Assembly: GCA_030655215.1 (NCBI GenBank)
Contig: JAURVZ010000011.1
Coordinates: forward strand, 1-64,000
Length of the DNA: 64,000 bases
Origin: Pseudolabrys sp.
Lineage (GTDB): Bacteria; Pseudomonadota; Alphaproteobacteria; Rhizobiales; Xanthobacteraceae
Direction of reading: 5' to 3'
Positions 53,314 through 61,798 of this stretch are shown here, piece after piece. The number at the start of each line of letters is the position of its first letter. Position 1 is the first letter of the stretch. The notes beneath the pieces were generated by a model that did no database searches, was not told the DNA's origin, and saw only the letters and a program-made list of their open reading frames with translations. The translations under genes were made by a program, and so were the position numbers.

Positions 53314-54147
53314 TCAATGTGACATCAGCACCGGTACAGTCATGCTCTCGAGAATGGTGCGCGTCACGCCGCCGAGGATGAATTCACGCAAGCGCGAATG
53401 ACCATAGCCGCCCATCACAATCATGTCGGCCGATGAATCGGCGGCATAGGACAGGATGGTGGAAGCGACGTCGATGTCGGTGGAGGTGATCTTCTTGACC
53501 TCGACATTCACGCCGTGGCGGGCAAGGTGCTGTCCCAGATCGGCGCCGGGTATCTCGTCATTCGCTGTCTTGCCGGATTTGCCGGCGACAATGACGACTT
53601 CAACGAGCTTGGCCAGCTTCAGAAACGGCAGACTGTCGGCAACGGCGCGGGTGGCGGCGCGGCTGCCGTCCCAGCACAGCATGACACGGTCGAGTTTAAG
53701 ACCATCCTTCTGGATGAAGGGCACGACGATCACCGGCCGTGCGGATTCGAACAACGCCGCTTCGTCAAGCACTTCGTCCGGCAGGCCTTCGTCGCCGTCG
53801 GATTGTCCGACGACGACCAGGTCGTATCGCCGCGCGATGTGTGCAAGCCGGTCGGCTGCGCCCGAGATGCTGGCGCTTTGCAGCAGCGTCTCCGCCGAAA
53901 CGCCGGTGCGCTTGGCCGAGGCCTCGAAGCGCGATACCGCAATGCGCGCCTTGTTGTCGGCCTCATTGCGCTGCGTGTCGATGAACTCGGGCGGAATGCC
54001 ACCCAGCAAGGCGCCGGGAATGATGGGCTCGTAGGAAAAGGCGAGGCCGGTGACATGCGCCTTGAAAGCGTCGGCGACGGAAATGGCGAACTCACCGGCG
54101 GGATCTTTGGCGCCGAGGCTGAGGCTGACGACGATATCCTTGATCAT
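53314..54147 (-). CDS. Universal stress protein, tandem UspA domains
   Basis: The protein has 277 residues with two UspA folds. The first (about 1-145) opens IKDIVVSLSLGAKDPAGEFA. The second (about 150-277) has VMLCWDGSRAATRAVADSLP and the ATP-binding G-2x-G-9x-G-S/T type ending MIVMGGYGHSRLREFILGGV, then TRTILESMTVPVLMSH. The first domain lacks a clear ATP motif. Such tandem proteins respond to low oxygen and stress. It lies between GNAT and cytochrome c genes on the same strand. Confidence 0.93.
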   Translation of the reverse strand: MIKDIVVSLSLGAKDPAGEFAISVADAFKAHVTGLAFSYEPIIPGALLGGIPPEFIDTQRNEADNKARIAVSRFEASAKRTGVSAETLLQSASISGAADRLAHIARRYDLVVVGQSDGDEGLPDEVLDEAALFESARPVIVVPFIQKDGLKLDRVMLCWDGSRAATRAVADSLPFLKLAKLVEVVIVAGKSGKTANDEIPGADLGQHLARHGVNVEVKKITSTDIDVASTILSYAADSSADMIVMGGYGHSRLREFILGGVTRTILESMTVPVLMSH

Positions 54148-54176
54148 GACGAACCCTCCTGATTGGCGCGACCAGT

Positions 54177-54563
54177 CTACTTCGGTTTACCGTCGGCACC
54201 GAACTGCTTGAGGTAGGCCCACAGGCTCAAAGCTTCCCGCTCGTTCTTGATGCCCGCGAAGATCATCTTGGTGCCTTTGATCTTGGCGCGCGGGTCCTTG
54301 ATGTAGTCGAGGAACTGCGCCTCGTCCCAGACGATGCCGGAATCCTTGTTGGCCGTGGAATAGCTGTAGCCTTCGATGCTACCGGATTTGCGGCCATCGA
54401 GCCCGTTCAGCACCGGCCCGACCTTGTTCTTGGCCTCAGTGCCGACCGCGTGGCAGGGCAGGCACTTCTTGAAGGAGTTTTCGCCGGCTGCGAGGTCCTG
54501 CGCCTGAGCGGTCTGTGCCGACAGGATGGCAAGAGCGGACGTTATCAGGAAAGCCATTCTCAT
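54177..54563 (-). CDS. Class I cytochrome c (c2-like), periplasmic
   Basis: The protein has 128 residues. A signal peptide (AFLITSALAILSAQTAQA) precedes a single heme site CLPCH (about 34-38). KVGPVLNGLDGRKSG and TKMIFAGIKNEREALSLWAY, with the Met axial ligand, match cytochrome c2/c550. It shuttles electrons between the bc1 complex and oxidases or other partners. GGAG precedes the ATG at 54563. It is first in the minus-strand group with the stress protein and GNAT, and divergent from glcD. Confidence 0.94.
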   Translation of the reverse strand: MRMAFLITSALAILSAQTAQAQDLAAGENSFKKCLPCHAVGTEAKNKVGPVLNGLDGRKSGSIEGYSYSTANKDSGIVWDEAQFLDYIKDPRAKIKGTKMIFAGIKNEREALSLWAYLKQFGADGKPK

Positions 54564-54693
54564 TCCGTCACTCCAGGTCACGAGGTCGGCGCGTTTCCAC
54601 AATGTTCCAAATTGTGAATGCTTCCGGCTACCTTCTGTGTCAACACTCAAATGGCTGCTATCGTCCGATATGCCAGTGACCGGGAGCGAATAG

Positions 54694-56187
54694 ATGTCGA
54701 TACGGATGCCGGAGCCGGACAGTGCGGTGCTCGCCAAGCGCGCGCAGATCGTCAAGGCGCTGCGCACCATGGTGCCGGGCGAGGGCGTCATTGCTTCCGA
54801 GCGCGAAATGAAGCCATTCGAGACCGACGGGCTGACTGCCTATCGCCAGCTGCCGATGGTGGTGGTCCTTCCTGAAACCACCGAGCAGGTAAGCCAGGTT
54901 CTGGCCTATTGCCATTCCGAGGGTATCAAGGTGGTGCCGCGCGGCGCCGGTACCTCGCTGTCGGGCGGTGCGTTGCCGCTCGAAGACGGCGTGTTGCTCG
55001 GCATGTCCAAGTTCAACAGGATCAAGGATGTCGATCTGGCCAACCGCATTGCGGTGGTCGAACCGGGCGTGACCAATCTCGCTGTCAGCAATGCAGTGGC
55101 GGAGGCCGGCTTCTATTACGCGCCCGATCCGTCGTCGCAGATCGCCTGCACCATCGGCGGCAATGTCGCGGAGAATTCCGGCGGCGTGCATTGCCTGAAA
55201 TATGGCATGACCACCAACAATGTGCTCGGCTGCGAAGTCGTTCTGATGACCGGCGAAGTGCTGCGCATCGGCGGCAAGCATCTCGATTCCGAAGGCTACG
55301 ACCTGCTCGGCCTGATCGTCGGGTCGGAAGGCCTGCTCGGCGTCGTCACCGAAGTGACGGTGCGGTTGCTGAAGAAGCCGGAAACCGCACGCGCCGTGCT
55401 GGTCGGGTTTCCGTCGTCGGAAGACGCCGGCGAATGCGTTTCGGCCATCATCGGCGCCGGCATCATCCCGGGCGGCATGGAGATGATGGATAGACCGGCC
55501 ATTCACGCGGTCGAGGCTTTCGTCCATGCCGGCTATCCGCTTGATGTCGAGGCGCTGCTGATCATCGAACTCGATGGTCCGGCGGCAGAGGTCGATCATC
55601 TCATCGCGCGCGTCGTGACGATAGCCAATGAATGCCGTGCCGTGTCCTGCAAAGTCTCAACCTCGGAGCAGGAGCGTCTCCTGTTCTGGGCCGGCCGCAA
55701 GGCGGCGTTCCCGGCGGTTGGCCGCATCTCGCCGGATTATTTCTGCATGGACGGCACTATTCCGCGCGCGCAGTTGCCGCTGGTGCTCAAGCGCATGAAG
55801 GAAATGTCGAGCAAGTACGGGTTGGCGGTCGCTAATGTGTTTCACGCCGGCGATGGCAATCTGCACCCGCTCATCCTCTATGACTCGAACAAGCCGGGCG
55901 AACTCGACCGCGCCGAGCAGTTCGGCTCCGACATATTGCGGCTCTGCGTCGAGGTCGGTGGCGTGCTGACCGGCGAGCATGGCGTCGGCGTCGAGAAGCG
56001 CGATCTGATGCCGGTGATGTTCTCCGAGATCGATCTCAATGCGCAGCAGCGCGTCAAATGCGCCTTCGACGCCAAAGGCCTGCTCAACCCGGGCAAGGTG
56101 TTCCCGGTGCTGCACCGCTGCGCTGAACTCGGCCGCATGCATATCTCCGGCGGCAAGCTGCCGTTTCCGGACATTCCGAGGTTTTAG
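54694..56187 (+). CDS. glcD: Glycolate oxidase, FAD subunit GlcD
   Basis: The protein has 497 residues. The PCMH-type FAD domain has VVPRGAGTSLSGGALPLEDG and DPSSQIACTIGGNVAENSGG. The C-terminal cap has VFHAGDGNLHPLI and TGEHGVGVEKRDLM. It oxidises glycolate (or D-lactate) to glyoxylate with the GlcE and GlcF subunits, feeding electrons to the quinone pool. GGGAG lies before the ATG. glcE follows after 34 bp. Confidence 0.96.
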   Translation: MSIRMPEPDSAVLAKRAQIVKALRTMVPGEGVIASEREMKPFETDGLTAYRQLPMVVVLPETTEQVSQVLAYCHSEGIKVVPRGAGTSLSGGALPLEDGVLLGMSKFNRIKDVDLANRIAVVEPGVTNLAVSNAVAEAGFYYAPDPSSQIACTIGGNVAENSGGVHCLKYGMTTNNVLGCEVVLMTGEVLRIGGKHLDSEGYDLLGLIVGSEGLLGVVTEVTVRLLKKPETARAVLVGFPSSEDAGECVSAIIGAGIIPGGMEMMDRPAIHAVEAFVHAGYPLDVEALLIIELDGPAAEVDHLIARVVTIANECRAVSCKVSTSEQERLLFWAGRKAAFPAVGRISPDYFCMDGTIPRAQLPLVLKRMKEMSSKYGLAVANVFHAGDGNLHPLILYDSNKPGELDRAEQFGSDILRLCVEVGGVLTGEHGVGVEKRDLMPVMFSEIDLNAQQRVKCAFDAKGLLNPGKVFPVLHRCAELGRMHISGGKLPFPDIPRF

Positions 56188-56221
56188 GCCGTCATGGCTT
56201 GCCGTGCTTTAAGAGTGATCC

Positions 56222-57430
56222 ATGACTGACATCCTCAAACCGACCGACGCCAAGCAGGTCGAAGACGCCGTAAAGTGGGCGCTCGGTCATGACAAGGCGC
56301 TTGAACTGCTTGGGCAGGGCAGCAAGCGCGCGCTTGGCCGGCCGAGCCAGACCGACATCACGCTCGATCTGTCCGGCCTGACCGGCGTCACCCTCTACGA
56401 ACCGGCCGAACTGGTGCTGTCGGCCCGCGCCGGCACGCCTTTGGCCGAGATCGAAGCCCTGCTCGACAAGAACAACCAGCAGCTCGACTTCGAGCCGATG
56501 GATTACGGCCCTTTGCTCGGCAATGCCGCAGGGCAGGGCACGCTGGGCGGCGCCATTGCCACGAACCTGTCCGGCCCGCGCCGCATCAAGGCTGGTGCCG
56601 CGCGCGACCACTTTCTTGGCGTCACCGCGGTGACCGGCCGTGGCGAAACCATCAAATCCGGCGGCCGCGTCGTCAAGAACGTCACCGGCTATGACATGTG
56701 CAAGGTGCTGGCCGGGTCCTGGGGCACGCTCGCGGCCATGACGGAAATGACGATCAAGGTTTTGCCCAAGCCGGAAACTGAAGCGACGGTGGTCGTCGAA
56801 GGCCTCGACGACGAGCGCGCCTGCTCGGCGATGTCGGCGGCGATGGGCTCATCCTGCGACGTCTCCGGCGCCGCGCATCTGCCCGACCATGTCGCGTCCT
56901 ATTTCGACGGCCTGCCGAAGCCCGAAGCCGCCACCGTCTTGCGGCTGGAAGGCGTCGCGCCCTCGGTCGCGCACCGCAAGGACGCGCTCGCCGCCCTGAT
57001 GAAGCCGTTCGGGCCGGTCGTCATCCTTGACGAGGCCAACTCCAAGGCGCTCTGGAAATCCGTGCGCGAGGTCCGGCCCTTCGCGCAGTCGCAGGAGCGG
57101 CCGCTGTGGCGCATCTCGACCGCGCCGGGGCAGGGTTACAAAGTCGCCGAGGCGATCACGCCGGCAGCGCAAATGTTCTACGACTGGGCCGGCGGCCTGA
57201 TCTGGGTGGCGATGCCGTTCACCGACGAGCCCGATGCCGGCTCCATCCGCCGCACCATTGCCGAGCTCGGTGGCCACGCCACCCTGGTGCGGGCGCCGGC
57301 ATCGGTCCGCGCCGCGGTCGAGGTGTTCGAGCCGCAAAGCGCCGGGCTCGCGGCGCTCAGCAAGCGCGTCAAAGACGGTTTCGATCCCAAAGGCGTGCTC
57401 AATCCCGGCCGCATGTGGGCGGGGGTATAG
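56222..57430 (+). CDS. glcE: Glycolate oxidase, FAD-binding subunit GlcE
   Basis: The protein has 402 residues. It is a shorter paralogue of GlcD with the FAD-binding PP-loop region DYGPLLGNAAGQGTLGGAIA, then LSGPRRIKAGAARDHFLGVT and GGRVVKNVTGYDMCKVLAGS, all typical of GlcE. The C-terminus ends GVLNPGRMWAG, as in GlcD-family proteins. It forms the GlcDEF complex. glcF begins four bases after its stop. Confidence 0.95.
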   Translation: MTDILKPTDAKQVEDAVKWALGHDKALELLGQGSKRALGRPSQTDITLDLSGLTGVTLYEPAELVLSARAGTPLAEIEALLDKNNQQLDFEPMDYGPLLGNAAGQGTLGGAIATNLSGPRRIKAGAARDHFLGVTAVTGRGETIKSGGRVVKNVTGYDMCKVLAGSWGTLAAMTEMTIKVLPKPETEATVVVEGLDDERACSAMSAAMGSSCDVSGAAHLPDHVASYFDGLPKPEAATVLRLEGVAPSVAHRKDALAALMKPFGPVVILDEANSKALWKSVREVRPFAQSQERPLWRISTAPGQGYKVAEAITPAAQMFYDWAGGLIWVAMPFTDEPDAGSIRRTIAELGGHATLVRAPASVRAAVEVFEPQSAGLAALSKRVKDGFDPKGVLNPGRMWAGV

Positions 57431-57434
57431 CGCC

Positions 57435-58757
57435 ATGCAAACCACATTCTCCCTCGCTCAACTGATGGACCCGCAAACCGCGGAGTCGGAGAAGATCCTG
57501 CGCGCCTGCGTGCATTGCGGCTTTTGCACCGCGACATGCCCAACCTATGTGCTGCTCGGCGACGAACTCGATAGCCCGCGCGGCCGCATCTACCTGATCA
57601 AGGAGATGCTGGAGAACGAGCGGCCGGCGACCAAGGAAGTGGTCAAACATATCGACCGCTGCCTGTCCTGCCTGTCCTGCATGACAACCTGTCCCTCCGG
57701 CGTGCACTACGGCCATCTGGTCGATCATGCCCGCGACCATATCGAGCAGACCTATAAGCGCCCGCTGGGTGACCGCATGCTGCGTGGCCTGCTGGCCCGC
57801 GTGCTGCCGAACCCGGCGCTGTTCCGCCTGGCCGTGGTTGGCGGCTGGCTCGGCAAACCCTTCGTGCCGGCCTTGCAGGCGCTCGGCCTCAAGCGCCTGG
57901 CGGCAATGCTGCGGCTGACGCCAGGCCGCTTGCCGGGACCGCCATCGACGCGCGCCGGCGTCGTCTATCCGGCGCTCGGCGAAAGGGTCGGCCGGGTGGC
58001 CTTGCTGTCCGGCTGCATCGGCCCGGTGCTGCGGCCATCGACCAACGATGCGACGATTCGCCTGCTCAACCGGCACGGCATTGAAGTGACGATTGCCGAA
58101 GGCGACGCCTGCTGCGGCTCGCTTGTCCATCACATGGGGCGCGAGGATCAGGCGATGGCGCAGGCCAAACACCTCATCGATGCCTGGACCGCCGAGATCG
58201 AGCGCGGCGCCCTCGACGCCATTCTCGTTACCGTTTCCGGCTGCGGCACGACCGTAAAAGACTACGGCTTCATGCTGCGTGAGGACAAAGAATACGCTGA
58301 CAAAGCGGCGCGCGTGTCGGCTCTGGCCCGGGACGTCACCGAATATCTGGCGACGCTGACGCTCGAGCGGTCAGCAACGCCGCCGGGTTTGACGGTGGCT
58401 TATCACTCGGCCTGTTCGTTGCAGCATGGTCAGAAGGTAGTGCATGCACCGAAAGATTTGCTTTCCAAATTAGGCTTTGTCGTCAAAGATGTTGCTGAAG
58501 GCCATTTGTGTTGCGGCTCTGCGGGCACGTACAACATTCTTCAGCCGGACTTGGCGAATCGGCTTCGTGACCGCAAGGTTGGCAACATCGAACGGCTCCA
58601 CCCGGATGTGATCGCGGCCGGCAACATCGGCTGCATGACTCAGATCGCATCCGGTACGACCATCCCGGTTGTCCATACAGTCGAGCTACTCGACTGGGCG
58701 ACCGGCGGCCCGATGCCGGAGCAGCTCGGCCGCACTGTTGAAGTGCTGGCCGGTTAA
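57435..58757 (+). CDS. glcF: Glycolate oxidase, iron-sulfur subunit GlcF
   Basis: The protein has 440 residues. Two 4Fe-4S motifs are near the N-terminus: CVHCGFCTATCPTY (about 25-38) and CLSCLSCMTTCPSG (about 76-89). Two CCG domains follow, with GCIGPVL...DACCGSLVHHMG and SACSLQHGQ...GHLCCGSAGTYN, which bind further cluster or heterodisulfide-like cofactor. It carries electrons from the flavins to the membrane. It is the third gene of glcDEF. Confidence 0.96.
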   Translation: MQTTFSLAQLMDPQTAESEKILRACVHCGFCTATCPTYVLLGDELDSPRGRIYLIKEMLENERPATKEVVKHIDRCLSCLSCMTTCPSGVHYGHLVDHARDHIEQTYKRPLGDRMLRGLLARVLPNPALFRLAVVGGWLGKPFVPALQALGLKRLAAMLRLTPGRLPGPPSTRAGVVYPALGERVGRVALLSGCIGPVLRPSTNDATIRLLNRHGIEVTIAEGDACCGSLVHHMGREDQAMAQAKHLIDAWTAEIERGALDAILVTVSGCGTTVKDYGFMLREDKEYADKAARVSALARDVTEYLATLTLERSATPPGLTVAYHSACSLQHGQKVVHAPKDLLSKLGFVVKDVAEGHLCCGSAGTYNILQPDLANRLRDRKVGNIERLHPDVIAAGNIGCMTQIASGTTIPVVHTVELLDWATGGPMPEQLGRTVEVLAG

Positions 58758-58848
58758 TCTGGCGGGGTTGATGGTGTGAGCAAGGAATGGAGGCTGCGGC
58801 GCCGCCGTAGCTTTGAGGGGCTATCAATTTTTCGATCGGGAGGTCGAC

Positions 58849-59106
58849 ATGGCGAAGAAGCGGAAGAAGGCAACGAAGTCCAAGACAGCGAAGAAGGCAG
58901 CGCCGGCTAAGAAGAAGTCGGTGAAGAAGACAAAGAAGAAGGCCAAAACTGCGGCCAAGAAGAAGCCAGCGACGGTGAAGAAGTCCGCGCCGGTCAAGAA
59001 GGCCAAGAAGAAGGTCAAGCGCACGCCGAAGCCGGCTCCGGCTCCTGAGCCGACGGGCATCATCCCGACGATCTCGAACCTGTTCGGCGGCGGCAAGACT
59101 GACTAA
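58849..59106 (+). CDS. Histone H1-like Lys/Ala-rich DNA-binding protein
   Basis: The protein has 85 residues. Residues 1-62 are an irregular repeat of KKA/AKKK/KKT units, with almost no acidic residues, like bacterial histone-H1 or AlgP-type proteins that coat DNA. The last 20 residues change character: PAPEPTGIIPTISNLFGG with GKTD, a hydrophobic tail that could anchor it to a partner. GGGAGG precedes the ATG. It is monocistronic with a terminator. Confidence 0.85.
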   Translation: MAKKRKKATKSKTAKKAAPAKKKSVKKTKKKAKTAAKKKPATVKKSAPVKKAKKKVKRTPKPAPAPEPTGIIPTISNLFGGGKTD

Positions 59107-59133
59107 CTAATTCGGTCTTCTGATTGCTGCATT

Positions 59134-59177
59134 AAAAGGGCGGCTGCCGCGTGATCAACGCGCGCGGCCGCCTTTTG
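59134..59177 (+). terminator. Terminator of the H1-like gene
   Basis: AAAAGG-G-CGGC pairs with GCCG-CCTTTT (59134-59144 with 59167-59176), with one bulged G and a GC-rich inner region, then TTTTGC. It lies 28 bases past the stop. Its lead-in, TGCTGCATTAAA, recurs at the terminator of the next gene. Confidence 0.8.
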
Positions 59178-59334
59178 CATTTGCAGGCCTTTCCATGTGG
59201 ACCTTGCCGCGACGCCGCGCCCGATTGCATCACCTGACCGGGGCGCTTAGCATGCCCTGAGGCGGCCAAACGCCGCGAATGCGGGCCGTAACTCACGAGC
59301 AATTTCCGCGTCGAGCGAGAGGGAACACTTCACC

Positions 59335-60405
59335 ATGCCTTACAACATCCTGGTCCTGGGCGCGGCTTACGGGTCGCTGCTGGCGTCGAAAATGCTGTTC
59401 GGCGGTCACAAGATCCATCACGTCTGCCTGCCGGCGGAAGCCGACCTGATCAACGCCGAGGGCTTCAAGGTGAAGCTGCCGGTGCGTGGCCGGTCCGAAC
59501 CGGTGCTGCTCGATTCGCAGAAGCTGCCCGGCAAGGTCACGGCCGGCGGCGCCGCGGGCGTCAACCCGAAGGACTATGACCTGGTCGCGCTGGCCATGCA
59601 GGAGCCGCAGTACCGCTCGCCGGGCGTGCGCGAGCTGCTGGATGCGGTCGCCACCTCCAAGGTGCCCTGCATGTCGATCATGAACATGCCGCCGCTGCCT
59701 TATGTGAAGCGCATCCCCGGCCTCGATTATGAAGCGCTCAAGCCCGCCTATACCGATCCGACGGTCTGGGACAATTTCGATCCCGGCCTGCTGACCTTGT
59801 GCAGCCCCGACCCGCAGGCCATCCGCCCGCCGGACGGCAAGGCCAATGAACTGCTGGTCACGCTGCCGACCAACTTCAAGGTCGCCAAGTTCGACAACGA
59901 CAAGTACACGCAGATCCTTCGCGACCTCGAGAACGATATCGAGGCGGTGCGCTTCGACCCGGGCGACGGCACCAAGATCGAATTGCCGGTGAAGCTGCGC
60001 GTGCATGATTCGCTGTTCGTGCCGCTGGCCAAGTGGTCGATGCTGCTCGCCGGCAATTATCGCTGCATCACCAAGGACGGCATGCGCAACGCGCAGGAAG
60101 CCGTGCATGCCAACCTTGAAGAGTCGAAGTCGGTCTACAATTTCGTCTTCGATCTCTGCGTCAAGCTCGGCGCCAATCCGGCCGACCTTGTGCCGTTCGA
60201 GAAATACGCCGCCGCGGCGCAGAGCCTGTCGCGTCCGGCCTCGGCCGCGCGCGCCCTGCAGAACGGCGCCCAGTATATCGAACGGGCCGACAAGCTGGTC
60301 CAGCTCATTGCCAGGCAGAAGGGCCTGAGCAACGCGGCGATCGACGCGCAAGTGGCGCTGGTCGATGCAAGGCTTGAGGCGAACCGCAAGAAGGCGGCGG
60401 CCTAG
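59335..60405 (+). CDS. Rossmann-fold protein related to ketopantoate reductases, unknown substrate
   Basis: The protein has 356 residues. ILVLGAAYGSLLASKMLFGG at about 5-24 is a nucleotide-binding start, with VCLPAEADLINAEGFKVKLP resembling the second strand of ApbA/PanE-like enzymes. The C-terminal half is helical (KWSMLLAGNYRCITKDGMRN, SVYNFVFDLCVKLGANPADL). I do not know a specific function; related proteins are annotated as opine or ketopantoate-reductase-like. The gene stands alone between two similar terminators, so it is monocistronic. Confidence 0.75.
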   Translation: MPYNILVLGAAYGSLLASKMLFGGHKIHHVCLPAEADLINAEGFKVKLPVRGRSEPVLLDSQKLPGKVTAGGAAGVNPKDYDLVALAMQEPQYRSPGVRELLDAVATSKVPCMSIMNMPPLPYVKRIPGLDYEALKPAYTDPTVWDNFDPGLLTLCSPDPQAIRPPDGKANELLVTLPTNFKVAKFDNDKYTQILRDLENDIEAVRFDPGDGTKIELPVKLRVHDSLFVPLAKWSMLLAGNYRCITKDGMRNAQEAVHANLEESKSVYNFVFDLCVKLGANPADLVPFEKYAAAAQSLSRPASAARALQNGAQYIERADKLVQLIARQKGLSNAAIDAQVALVDARLEANRKKAAA

Positions 60406-60845
60406 GCCTCAGCCAGATACCTCTTTTTGTGCTGCATTAAAGGGCCGCTTTGCCGTGAGGCGAACCGGTCCTTTTGCTTTTGGAAAACTGGGGAATCGCT
60501 TCCGGTCACAACCGGCTTTGGGGAACGTTTCCGTTGTTATCCACTAAGCCTGCTTTTAAAGGCGTTTCTGACGGTGATGCGCGGTTCAAATTGTGACATC
60601 CACGCAACACCGCCCCGCTTTATCTCGTCAGAACGCTTAAACGCCTAATAAGGCGGCAATTGCAAATTTTCTAATCTTGCTGGGGAACCTGTTCACCTAT
60701 GTAAATCCACGGGTAATGCACGCCCTGTTGCGTACGGGTCGGTCGCAGCCAAAGCCGGGTTGCTTGAGTGGTTGGTGCGCAATTGAGACGAGCTTTTTGT
60801 ATCGGCTGTAAGTCGATCGAACCGAAGAAAAAGGGGCAGGGTCCT
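60406..60845. other. 440-bp spacer between the Rossmann gene and the porin
   Basis: It contains the terminator at 60439-60475. The rest is an AT-richer region leading to the porin start, with the palindrome GCAATTGC near 60655 and several short T and A runs, fitting a promoter and a long leader. No gene-like frame was seen. Confidence 0.5.
60439..60475 (+). terminator. Terminator of the Rossmann-fold gene
   Basis: AAAGGGCCG (60439-60447) pairs with CGGTCCTTT (60466-60474) with one G-U, then TTTTGCTTTT follows. It comes 34 bases past the stop. Confidence 0.82.
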
Positions 60846-61736
60846 ATGAAGAAAATTCTTGTTGCAGCTCTTACGGCGCTCGCGGTCACCGCAGCCGTTC
60901 CGGCCTTCGCGGCCGACATGCCGGTCAAGGGCAAGAAGGCCGTCGTCGCGACGCCGTCGCCGTGGGACGTCGCCTTCGGCACCGCGTTGACCACCGACTA
61001 CATTTTCCGTGGCATTTCGCAGTCGGCCCGTCGCCCTGCCGTGCAGGGTTATTTCGAAGGCCGCTACACCGTCAACGACATGGTCCAGCTGTATGCCGGC
61101 GTCTGGGGCTCGAGCCTCTGGACTGGCCTGGCGAACGCTGAGTTCGACATTTACGGCGGCGCCCGCTTCACCGTCGGCAACTTCGGCCTCGATGTTGGCT
61201 ACCTGTACTACTACTATCCGGAAGCCGTTCTGCCGAACTCGCTCGCTGGCCTCATCCAGGGCAAGAGCAACGTGAACTTCGGCGAAGTCTACGCGAAGCC
61301 CTCGTACAAGTTTAACGACTGGCTCACCATCGGTGGTCAGGTCATGGGCGGCGGCGACTTTGGCAACACCGGCATGTCGGCCTGGTACTACGCCGGTAAT
61401 GTCGCAGTGACCCTGCCGTCCCTGCTGCCTTACAGCATCGCCACCACGATCTCGGCTGAAATCGGCCGTCAGACGTACTCGGGCGGCTACAAGGCGCTCC
61501 CAGGCGTGTTCGTTCCGAACGTCGCTGGCGGCATCGCCGACTACACCACCTGGAACGTCGGCGTGGCCTTCGCCTACAAGGCGATGACCCTTGATCTGCG
61601 CTACTACGACACCAACATCGACATCACGTCGAACCCGACTCAGTGCGCCACCGGCACGACTTTCACGAGCGACGCTTGTAAGTCGGCTTTCGTTGCCACG
61701 CTGAAGTTTGACACCACCTTCTCGTCGCTCAAGTAG
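60846..61736 (+). CDS. TorF family putative porin
   Basis: The protein has 296 residues. The signal peptide (VAALTALAVTAAVPAFA) is followed by a barrel with LTTDYIFRGISQSARRPAVQ near residue 50, the TIGR02001/TorF hallmark, then YAGVWGSSLWTG and DIYGGARFTVGNFGLDVGYL. Periodic aromatic residues and Gly fit beta strands. A single CATG...DACKSAF Cys pair near the end may form a disulfide. The C-terminal residue is Lys, after DTTFSSL. It probably forms an outer-membrane channel of unknown specificity. Confidence 0.93.
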   Translation: MKKILVAALTALAVTAAVPAFAADMPVKGKKAVVATPSPWDVAFGTALTTDYIFRGISQSARRPAVQGYFEGRYTVNDMVQLYAGVWGSSLWTGLANAEFDIYGGARFTVGNFGLDVGYLYYYYPEAVLPNSLAGLIQGKSNVNFGEVYAKPSYKFNDWLTIGGQVMGGGDFGNTGMSAWYYAGNVAVTLPSLLPYSIATTISAEIGRQTYSGGYKALPGVFVPNVAGGIADYTTWNVGVAFAYKAMTLDLRYYDTNIDITSNPTQCATGTTFTSDACKSAFVATLKFDTTFSSLK

Positions 61737-61759
61737 TAGCGATTAGTTTCTAAGCGACT

Positions 61760-61793
61760 GGGCGGCGGTTCCTCAAAGGACCGCCGCCCTTTT
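61760..61793 (+). terminator. Rho-independent terminator of the porin gene
   Basis: GGGCGGCGG (61760-61768) and CCGCCGCCC (61781-61789) form the main stem, extended by TCCT/AGGA around a short loop, followed by TTTT. It lies between the convergent porin and ABC exporter genes. Confidence 0.93.
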
Positions 61794-61798
61794 GCGTT

